Positions 17,101 through 24,176 of a stretch of DNA of 24,176 nt are shown one piece after another. Position numbers and translations under genes: made by a program. Under the pieces are notes generated by a model. It was not told the origin of the DNA. It did not search any database and saw nothing but the letters and a program-made list of their open reading frames with translations. Source of the stretch: Planoprotostelium fungivorum. Its lineage: Eukaryota > Evosea > Variosea > Cavosteliida > Cavosteliaceae. The stretch covers positions 1 to 24,176 of the forward strand of contig MDYQ01000319.1 of NCBI GenBank assembly GCA_003024175.1. The letters run 5' to 3'. Numbering within the stretch: position 1 is the first letter of the stretch; each line of letters starts with the position of its first letter.

Positions 17101-17879
17101 CGTAGAGAGGATAGAAGGCAGGAAGTTGAGGATTCAAATGGGTCAGCAGAGGCGAAGGTTCAAGCAATTCCAAGAGAACATGCAATTGGCTGAAGTGGAC
17201 CAAGAGCAACTCATTCAGTATCTAGAGAACATTCCACCACGAGAAGAGGAAGAATCGATGGATGAAGAAGGGGAAGAGAGAGAGCCCGAGCTGAATCCAG
17301 AGGACTGGATGAACAAGACGAAGGATAAGGTTGGCATGCTCTTGTTGGTTCCAGCCATGTTCCAAGTGACCGAATGCGTCGCAAAGTGAGATCTGAATCG
17401 TTCGACGACAGAGACTGACTGGACTCAGCTATCCCAATTACTTTCGGATCATCAAAGATACTCGCGGCGCGAAGGTGCAGAGCGATGACAAAGCTAGAGG
17501 GAAGAGAGGATTGAGAAAGATGGAGGGCATCATCGTTAACAACACGAGCGTCCTGAGAGAATACTGGTACACCCCAGTCAACTACAAGCTGTCTAATCCA
17601 AAGAGGGAATCATCGGAATACAACATGGACGAGTGGCACGAGCAGATCGTTCGGGCGAGGCAGAAGATCTTTCGCAACATGCGCGAAGACAATCGATACA
17701 CAGTGTTAATACGCGTGTGGGGGTACTCTCTGAAGAAGAAAGGATCGGAGAAGAAGCATATGGCCGTGAAGAGCAGCAAGCCCGAGCCCAGGAAGAGCAG
17801 CCCCGACAAGAAGACAAGCCCGAAGAAGAAGGCCAGCCCCGTCAAGCAGAAGAGCCCCAGCAAGAGACAGAAGAAATAA
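14186..17879 (+). CDS. Divergent dynamin-superfamily-like GTPase with SPKK-rich basic tail
   Basis: Exons 14186-14247, 14288-14600, 14650-14965, 15008-15018, 15084-15236, 15278-15616, 15690-15842, 15909-16394, 16477-16813, 16857-17385 and 17429-17879 give about 1,049 residues. The N-terminal domain looks like a large GTPase. KIVFHGSQGSWKSGTLN at about 57-73 sits where the P-loop GxxxxGKS belongs, but Trp67 replaces the invariant Gly. TSVTPFP could be switch I, and IVITDLPGYR (about 188-197) is a clear DxxG. No TKxD motif is clear. The middle (15909-17300) is helical and charged, compatible with a stalk or coiled coil. The tail is Lys/Ser/Pro-rich with repeated SPKK-like units (SPDKKTSPKKKASP), like histone H1, so nuclear or DNA association is possible. 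Splicing between 15008 and 15278 is uncertain: frames 15008-15095 and 15084-15236 are both coding-like. The exact family is not established. Confidence 0.65.
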
Positions 17880-17880
17880 A
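17875..17880 (+). terminator. Poly(A) signal AATAAA overlapping the GTPase stop
   Basis: AATAAA at 17875-17880 contains the TAA stop 17877-17879, the same arrangement as in the zinc transporter. Confidence 0.6.
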
Positions 17881-18013
17881 ACGAAGATCTCCTCTTCAGA
17901 AGAGTTCTATTCTAGTTCAAATGAGTTGGTTTCTACTAAAATTTATCAGTCTGAATCGTGCTTCAGTGGACATTCACGAGCACTCAAGGAAGATTGACTA
18001 CAACACGACACAC

Positions 18014-18272
18014 TCATTCTATTGAATTTCGATCCGGCTGAACGATGGGAACACCCTTCCTGATCTTCTGTACATCCCTGTGGATCTTGAACCACCTCTC
18101 CGGTTGTTTACACCCGTGAATCAAGAGCGTCTCGTTTCCTACGGGTGGCGTCCACTTTGCGTCGTACTCGTGCTTTCCGTACTGCTGGATGTGCCTCGAG
18201 CTGGCCCACGTGACGTTTCTTCCCGTCAAATTCGAAGCGTTCTCTACCCATGTAGCTGTGATCTGATCATCG

Positions 18273-18304
<32 letters not shown>

Positions 18305-19299
18305 GATCATGCAATGTGAAAAGATTATCTATATGCTCACCATGTCTTCTGGACCCCACGAGTGTTTTAGAGCATACGGATGTGCCATGATGTATTGTGT
18401 GAGATCCATGGACATGAGGTATCCTCTTCCTTGCATGTAGTGTTGTCCGTAGTAGGCTGTCGATCTCATCATGTTCCATCGTGATGTGATGCAACTCACT
18501 GAGATGAATGCCAGCGTAAGTCCAATTCTTTGGAAGATCTCTGACCCATTGAGAAAAGTTTCTCAAGACGATGTAGCTGTCTTCGTCTGACTTCATCAGG
18601 TAACGATAGGTCACCCCTGTTGCATTGCGTCAGAGATGGTGGTGCATCGTGGAAGGTGGATGGGTCTTCACCTTCTTTGTTCGTCTTATGATGGGGATCT
18701 CCAAAGGTGGTGCTGGTGTTACGGAAGAATTCGTACGTTTTCCCTCGGTTCATGTGTTCTTCGCAACCTGTTCTACATCAGCGGAGAAGTTAAGAAAGAG
18801 GTCGATGTGAGATGGTTTCTGTTGATGATGGTGACACGCAGAGATGGAACATACCTAAAACCAACAGATCTCCATACAGCTGTTGTTCGTGACGGATGAT
18901 GGAGCTTTGGTTCTCCCATTTTGGCTTTCCTATGATAAAGAGGAGATCGACATCTGCCGGCTTCTCTTGGAGATATGTGCCTATCACGATCGTCAATCTG
19001 CTGCTCAGATCACACATCGAACAGATCGAATGGACAGTCCATCAGCTTCGAGCATTAGACTCACTCCGTATCAGATTGCGACGATGCCAATTGAAAGCGA
19101 CGCTCATTATGCCGATCAATAGAGTCCTCTGTTTCGGTCTGATTGTTGTTACCTCTGCATTGGTGGTCGCAGGCAAAGTCTGAACGCTAGGAAGCTCAGC
19201 AACAACCCCCGCTGTTGGACGTTGTTGGTATAGAAAAGTGAGGAGCCATAACAAGGTGGAAAGTGCAGTGGCCACCTTCCAGAAGAGGTTACCTCTCAT
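18014..19299 (-). CDS. GT31 beta-1,3-galactosyltransferase-like enzyme, type II membrane
   Basis: Six minus-strand exons (19299-19061, 19000-18855, 18767-18672, 18616-18500, 18456-18341, 18262-18014) give about 320 residues. After MRGNLFWK comes a membrane segment (VATALSTLLWLLTFLY). The catalytic order fits GT31: LLIGIMSVAFNWHRRNLIRS (the RxxIR block), VDLLFIIGKP, EQQLYGDLLVLG, KTYEFF, then YLMKSDEDSYIV with the DxD-type metal site (about 171-173). Then follow QGRGYLMSMDL and SWGPEDM (acidic ED about 236-237). Enzymes of this family transfer Gal or GlcNAc in beta-1,3 linkage in the Golgi. The first intron boundary is the weakest: a GTGAGT at 19064-19060 would break the frame, so the donor GTCTAA at 19060 is used. 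The start is 85 bp from the divergent FAHD1-like gene. Confidence 0.82.
18266..18307. repeat. (ATC)n microsatellite in the last GT31 intron
   Basis: About ten perfect ATC units plus imperfect flanks occupy much of the 78-nt intron 18263-18340. The poly-aspartate open frame on the minus strand is this repeat. Confidence 0.9.
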
Positions 19300-19384
19300 C
19301 GGCTGGTGTGTGAATGCTTCTCACAAAAAGTAAGAGCGGACTACAACCTGAATGATCACCTCCCACCCGCATAACACCGCGATC
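19300..19384. promoter_or_regulatory. Shared divergent promoter, GT31 / FAHD1-like
   Basis: Eighty-five bp separate the start codons of the two divergent genes. An in-frame upstream ATG at 19352 could shorten the gap to 52 bp. No recognisable core element is seen. Confidence 0.45.
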
Positions 19385-20228
19385 ATGTCTCTCAACGTGT
19401 TTTGGGAGTCTTCTAAGAAGATCGTCGCCATAGGAAGAAACTTCGCCGAGCATGCCAAAGGTGAGGTTACACATGCATCCGGGCTGACAACGAGTAGAGT
19501 TGGGAAATGCAGTTCCAACGAAACCCTTCTTCTTTCTCAAGCCAACGACCAGTTTCGTCAGACCCGGTGGCGCTGTAGTCATTCCACCGCGTGCCGATGT
19601 CCACCATGAAGGTGTCCTCCTCTTCTCACGATGTACGTCATGCTGAACGAAACCAGTGGAATTGGCCGTCATCATCGGCAGCACAGCCAAGAGAGTCAAG
19701 GCCGCTGAAGCCATGAATCATGTGGCTGGATATGCCGTCGCCCTCGATATGACAGCGAGAAACTTTCAAATGGAAGCGAAAGAGAAGGGTCTGCCTTGGT
19801 CAGCCGCTAAAGGTATCTCAATCACTGTCACATATATGTGTTATCAATCGTGACGTGTATCATCAGGCTACGATACGTTCTGCCCCATCGGTGACTTCAT
19901 CGAGAAGGAAAAGATCAAAGACCCCCACAACGTCGAATTGTGGCTCAAGATTGACGGACAGATCAAACAGAAGGGAAGCACCAATCAGATGATCTTCGAG
20001 TGAGGACGATCTGGATGAGTTGATGGAATTGAAATTGAACGTTGCAGTATCCCACAGTTGATCGAACATGTGAGCTCCATCATGACTCTAGAGAGGGGAG
20101 ATGTCATCCTGACTGGAACACCATCTGGTGTTGGACCTGTAAAGGCTGGACAGAAGTTGGAATGTGGAGTCACTGGCATCACGGAAGCCACTTTCCACGT
20201 AGAGGCTCACCCAGAGTCGAAACTGTAA
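19385..20228 (+). CDS. FAHD1: FAHD1-like acylpyruvase / oxaloacetate decarboxylase
   Basis: Five exons (19385-19460, 19498-19611, 19657-19812, 19867-19999, 20048-20228) give 219 residues, close to animal FAHD1. The whole fold is conserved. [21 protein letters not shown] holds the catalytic His23-Glu26 pair. [13 protein letters not shown] follows, then [11 protein letters not shown] with metal-binding Glu63 and Glu65, and [14 protein letters not shown] with Asp94. [11 protein letters not shown] holds Lys115, equivalent to the human active-site lysine, and the C-terminal block is [10 protein letters not shown]. Known members hydrolyse acylpyruvates and decarboxylate oxaloacetate, mostly in mitochondria. 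An upstream in-frame ATG (19352) would add MITSHPHNTAI, which could belong to a targeting sequence. All key residues are intact, so the enzyme should be active. Confidence 0.93.
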
Positions 20229-20271
20229 AATTCATCCGATGGAAGCTAATCGGTGTTGATCGCGACAAAAA

Positions 20272-20277
20272 AATAAA
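20272..20277 (+). terminator. Poly(A) signal AATAAA of the FAHD1-like gene
   Basis: AATAAA lies 43 nt after the stop codon, in an A-rich run (20266-20278). Confidence 0.65.
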
Positions 20278-20341
20278 ATGGTTAGTGATCGAGATCATGT
20301 GTATTATGTATAGGTGAAATCCATTCTCTTCTCTTCCTTTA

Positions 20342-21767
20342 TCACAACAAAAGTCTCTTCCGCTTGTCTTTCGATTTCAGAAAATCGACTCTACCGCTGT
20401 TTGAATCACTTTCCGTCCACGAGTGGCTCCAATAGGTAACAGCATACGATTCATTCTGCATCACGTGTCATCGACACGACATCATGCCACGCTCACCTCT
20501 TCCGTCTTCAATTCGGCTTTACATTCAGACGGCTTGAACTTGGCGTTACCGATGGAACACACTGGCAGACTTCGCGTCCATGCATGAGGGAAGATGAACT
20601 GCTGCCGAAAGACACCGGCTGCGTGTCTAACCTTTCTCATACCTCTCCAGCTGGTTCCGAGTTTCTCCTTGATGTAATCCCAAACTGCCTCTTCACCGTT
20701 CTCCTTCTTCATCAGGCTCTCGTATATTTCGTACGATTTAAACAAGGCGATGGGACCTGATATCTGAAAGAAGACGAGTCAGATGAGAAGAAATGCTATA
20801 GTCTGACCTCCTCCGGTGCACCACCGTCCTTCCTCTCGAGAGCCGTGATGAGAGGAAACAACCACAGTGGATGTTCAGGAGTTGATGCCATCCATGCGTT
20901 GGGCATACTGTGAATTCCTCCTCCTCCCATAGTGCCCGTGTAGGCGACACTGGTGGCCGTTGAGACATTACCAGAGGTGCGGTCGAAATACTTTTCCGTG
21001 TTCGCCTTAGCTTTGGTGAAGAGAGGTTGGATCGGTCGCAGTGCTTCTTGATCGAGATCGGCGTAGACACTGAAGAGGACATGAGTCGATGATCGTCATA
21101 CGAGCACTCACCCTCCGTATAAGTAGAGGTACATGTTCCTCGACAAGTCCGCCCGATAGATCTCTCCTTTCATGGACTTGAACTTTTCTAAGAACCATGG
21201 GAAGTAGCGCTCGCAGATGGCAAGGTTGTCCTCGTTGGTCCACAGGATCCACCTCCAATTCTGGTTGTATGTTCTCCACGATCCACTCCATCGCTCAAAC
21301 TTGAATGGCAGATCCTTCGTCTTCCAGCTCTGATGGATGATGTGTGGTATCCCCGTGTGTGTCTCGTCGAGGAGGTCAGAAGCGGCTAATCCCGTCTCGT
21401 TTCTCCCTACGGTATTGGTGCATCCCTCTATTTGCGGTGATGATGTCGGTGTCGGTTTCTCCTTTGGATTGTCTTCCAGCTTCATTTTGTCGATCTCTGC
21501 TTGCATGCTGCCAATGGCTTTCTCCAATTTCTCCATCTTTCCTCTCATTTGATGAAATTCATCGTCGACCAAAGGCACCGGTGATGGTGTTGGAGATAGT
21601 GCAGACGATAGCTCTTTTGGAGGCACGAACGGCCTCATCTCAGCAGAGGTAGTGTACGAGGTAGCCGTGGCCTCCGCTTTACCGTTGACATTATCAAAGT
21701 ATCGGTAGCTCACGAAGATGGATATGAATAGAGTTGCGACGAGGGCTACCCTAACCTCTGACTTCAT
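20342..21767 (-). CDS. GT32-like (OCH1-type, DXD) glycosyltransferase, type II membrane
   Basis: Four minus-strand exons (21767-21112, 21069-20808, 20763-20497, 20455-20342) join in phase to about 432 residues. MKSEVR is followed by a membrane segment (VALVATLFISIFVSY), a Pro/Ser stem and a short coiled coil (about 69-99, EFHQMRGKMEKLEKAIGSMQ). The catalytic domain starts IPHIIHQSWKT (140-150), then WRWILWTNED and ERYFPWFLE. GEIYRADLSRNMYLYLYGG leads into the DXD motif YADLD (221-225), all characteristic of Pfam Gly_transf_sug. The last exon holds YAVTYWSHSW, like the terminal His-Trp-Ser-Trp region of the family. Relatives add mannose or other hexoses to N-glycans or glycolipids in the Golgi. 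Its substrate is not predictable here. It is convergent with the FAHD1-like gene (113 bp). Confidence 0.87.
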
Positions 21768-22330
21768 CTTTTGAGAGCTCGTAGAAAAATCTCATTCCCA
21801 CTGCCTTAGGTTAATTACGACGTCCAAGCTTGGATAGCGGTAGATGCGGTAAGATAACGCGAATGGTACTAATGCCAGGAAAATCGCCCGACTTCGGTGC
21901 TTTTTACGGCGCGTATTATTATGTTGCCGTTCAATGATAGCAGAGTGAGCACCATCGCCCCGCCTCTGTTGAAGGACCTCCACATAGGATGATGCAGCCG
22001 GAAAATCTTCTTCGATCCTCTTCCTATATCTGACAATCGGGCCGCAAGCGTGACGAACAGTATCCATTGGTAATACCGCTGTTTGCATGGATGCATCGAT
22101 TGTGAAGACGCTGAGACCGTCAGCGAGGTTATGCACCTGAACATACTGAGAGCCCTGGCCTGGTCACTTATAGATGCAATCAAAAATCAACGCAGATAGA
22201 AGGTTCTGAAATTTCTGAGAAACGCAGATGCGATTTTCCGAAGCCCTTCGTTGTTCAGCAGCACATCACATAAACGAACATCTCACGAAAAGCATCACGA
22301 ACGACAACGACAACGTACGAACAAATCAAC
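21768..22330. other. Divergent intergenic region; a 114-codon minus-strand ORF of doubtful status
   Basis: This 563-bp gap separates the GT32-like gene from the kinase, which diverge. The only long open frame is complement(21792-22136), 114 codons starting MHNLADGLSVFTIDASM. It has no recognisable domain, a basic patch (RRKKHRSR) and a hydrophobic stretch (AIFLALVPFALSY), and its stop lies 24 bp from the GT32 start. I cannot decide whether it is a small gene or leader sequence. The kinase promoter must lie to its right. Confidence 0.3.
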
Positions 22331-23444
22331 ATGGTATCATCACCTCATTCCACACCGACACCAACCGTAATGGCCAAGATTGATAAGAAGAGCAATCTGG
22401 CTCAATATGTGAACCTGAAGGAGGTTGCCAACGGGTCACACAGTACCGTATATATCGCTGAAGACTCTGTTTCTGGTAGAAACGTGGTCATCAAAAAGTT
22501 AGGAAAGGATCATTTTCCAATGCACCGCGTAGAGAACGAGGTGATCTTCATCCTCTGACGCGTCATAAACTGGAGTTTTTCATCGGATGGACACTGGATC
22601 CAGAGTCATAGCTGATCCTGAGCAGGTCAGAGCACTCGTCGAACTATCAAAAATCCAAGGTGTGGTCAATTTCTATGGAGCCTTTGAAACCGCCAAATCA
22701 TTTTGGCTCGTGTTCGATCGTTTGCATGGAGTTGACCTCTTTGCATTTCTAGAGGAGAGAGATTACCAACCTCTCGATGAAGATCAGGTTTGGACCATCT
22801 TCTCTCAACTCTTGAAGATCTTCAACGAGGTAGGCTCAATGTTCTTCCGTTCCGCTGATCATTCCTGAAAGATACACAACCGGGGCATCGCACACAAGGA
22901 CATCAAATTGGAGAACGTGAGACATCCGAGGGAGATATGATACTGACACCATTTCCAGATCATGGTCGATCGACAGTCACTCAACATCACAGTCATCGAC
23001 TTTGGACTGTGCGAACTGTTCAAAGCGAGAAAGACTAGTCCCAACGCAGAGTGGCTCTCCGAAGATTACAGTGGATCATTAGAATACATTGCCCCCGAGG
23101 TAACCCCATCTTCTCATCTCAAATGACAGAAGAAGGTGTGCCAACGGCAACCGTATTCACCCAAGAAGGCCGACGTGTGGTCGCTCGGCATCACCCTCTA
23201 TACCCTCCTCTTTGGAGAGTTTCCTCTACAATTCACCGACATGTGCAGTCTCGTTGATGCACAGAAGCAGAGAGATGGAATCAAGTTTGAGTTTTCAGAT
23301 GGAAGACAGCCCGTATCGTCGAACGTCATAGACATCATATGCAAGATGCTCGAGTTGAACCCGGCTGATCGGCCCAATCTACAGCAGTTGATGAATCACC
23401 CTTGGGTTGTAGAGAGGAGAGAGGAGGAACAGAGGGCTCTGTGA
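22331..23444 (+). CDS. Serine/threonine protein kinase (non-RD, HKD catalytic loop)
   Basis: Five exons (22331-22540, 22626-22829, 22872-22916, 22959-23099, 23136-23444) join in phase 0 to 302 residues, essentially a bare kinase domain. The glycine loop is reduced (VANGSHSTVYIAE, about 32-44). VVIKKL gives Lys55, and HRVENEV supplies the helix-C glutamate. The catalytic loop reads HKDIKLEN (146-153) with Lys in place of Arg, and IDFGL has DFG at 167-169. Then come SGSLEYIAPE (APE at about 198-200), DVWSLGITLYTLLFGEFP and DRPNLQQLMNHPW. All phosphotransfer residues are present, so it should be active. The general look is CAMK/AGC-like, but the subfamily is not clear. ATG 22373 is an alternative start. 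There is no regulatory domain beyond a short Ser/Pro head. Confidence 0.88.
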
Positions 23445-23633
23445 GAGGGCGTGTATAGGGACGATGTATACAGAGATAAAGGTACCACCACCGTGACTAT
23501 TGAGTTAATTCCCTCTCGTTTGCATGATGTGTGCACCGCAATGCAGCATCTTTTTGATTCATGATGCAATTCGATACAATACATTTATCTCTTTGTGACG
23601 GTAAAAAACGTCTACACAACAATTACATGGGCC

Positions 23634-24070
23634 TCAGTTCTTCACTTGCACCATCATGAACTTCATCGTGTAGGCCGCCACGAGTGGCTCGTTCGTGTTG
23701 GTCAAGATGTCTTTGTATGTGTCCTCATCGATGACTCTGTTGGGTCCGGGAGGATTCTGCATATGTCTAAACGATCTCCCTTCCATCTGCACCTCACCTC
23801 TGCAATAATGTCGTCTAGGAAGATCACCTTCCGCAGCCGCGATAAGTATGAAGATCCGGATATAGATGGAGATCCGGTTATAGATGGAGATAGAGCGGCT
23901 GACGACGGCGATCGATTGAGAGGACCACTCAGCGAAGCCCTCGCTTCACTCGTCTTCACCTCGCAGTTGGGTACGATGAGGTCCCCCAATGATGCTCTGT
24001 TTCCCTTGAACCTTGCACTGTTGTGACCTATCGAGTAATTTCCCCAGCTGATCACTTTCTTCTTGGACAT
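23634..24070 (-). CDS. Small protein of unknown function, 131 residues
   Basis: Two minus-strand exons (24070-23798 and 23756-23634) are separated by a 41-nt intron (GTGAGG...ATATGCAG, phase 0). The protein starts MSKKKVISWGNYSIGHNS. A Ser/Pro-rich low-complexity middle follows (LSGPLNRSPSSAALSPSITG). It ends with a conserved-looking block, RKVIFLDDIIAE|NPPGPN, DEDTYKDILTNTNEPLV and MKFMMVQVKN. The splice is favoured because the unspliced frame degenerates after the donor. The Ser-Pro sites could be phosphorylated; this is inference. I do not recognise the family. It converges with the kinase (190-bp gap) and its 5' side runs toward the right edge. Confidence 0.6.
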
Positions 24071-24176
24071 GTCGGTGTTGTTACTGTTCGTGTCGTCTGT
24101 TGGAATGATAGAAGGATAGTACGAAACCTGTCGTTATGGTTTCAATCTCTGGTAGGATCGGAAGTTTATTAGGAAT
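24071..24176. other. Right-edge sequence, no gene assigned
   Basis: The last 106 bp hold the 5' flank of the small minus-strand gene. No coding exon can be supported. Confidence 0.4.

Noticed and set aside
17582-17863. Hydrophobic minus-strand ORF (LGLFCLTGLAFFFGLVFL)
   Set aside because: It is the complement of the Lys/Ser/Pro-rich SPKK tail. AAG and AGC codons read backwards give Phe, Leu and Ala.
18014-18310. Poly-aspartate N-terminus on the minus-strand ORF
   Set aside because: The Asp run is the (ATC)n microsatellite inside an intron. The real exon begins at 18262.
19289-19714. 141-codon minus-strand ORF opposite the FAHD1-like gene
   Set aside because: It is antisense of exons whose plus reading matches FAHD1 residue by residue.
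23595-24026. Plus-strand 143-codon ORF at the right end
   Set aside because: The minus strand offers a start codon, a 41-nt intron and better-looking protein sequence. The plus ORF has an Asp/Gly repeat-like region and no acceptor or domain.

Overview
The window is a compact eukaryotic nuclear segment. Ten genes or gene parts lie on both strands and almost all are split by very short introns (mostly about 36-110 nt, usually GTGAG/GTAAG...AG; I place about 70). Intergenic gaps are tens to a few hundred bases, and poly(A) signals sit at or on stop codons. Families (CLU, UTP10, ZnT, FAHD1, plant-like GT37 fucosyltransferase, GT31, GT32) and gene structure suggest a free-living protist, possibly an amoebozoan such as a protosteloid amoeba. 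That placement is inference only. I see no retroelements, DNA transposons, rRNA, tRNA or CRISPR arrays.

Left part (1-3062): the 5' end of a UTP10/HEATR1-like nucleolar gene runs off the left edge on the minus strand. It is divergent, across 75 bp, from a CDF zinc transporter of ZnT5/7-MSC2 type. Next comes a puzzling locus (1883-3062). Plus-strand exons at both ends flank a well-spliced minus-strand coding block, with 8-bp inverted repeats at both junctions. Flipping the middle back gives one coherent gene, so a small inversion or an assembly error is likely.

Centre (3425-12018): one 35-exon gene encodes about 2,159 residues: a CLU (clustered-mitochondria) domain, then about 25 kinesin-light-chain-type TPRs and a C-terminal membrane anchor. 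Its last 21 TPRs form four rounds of a five-TPR, roughly 210-residue module.

Right part (12040-24176): three type-II-membrane glycosyltransferases of different families (GT37-like, GT31, GT32) lie on the minus strand and alternate with plus-strand genes. Those are a divergent dynamin-like GTPase with a broken P-loop consensus and a histone-H1-like SPKK tail, a FAHD1 acylpyruvase and a Ser/Thr kinase. A small minus-strand gene of unknown function ends the window. The three glycosyltransferases probably act in the Golgi on secreted or surface glycans. The other genes look like unrelated housekeeping neighbours packed head-to-head and tail-to-tail.
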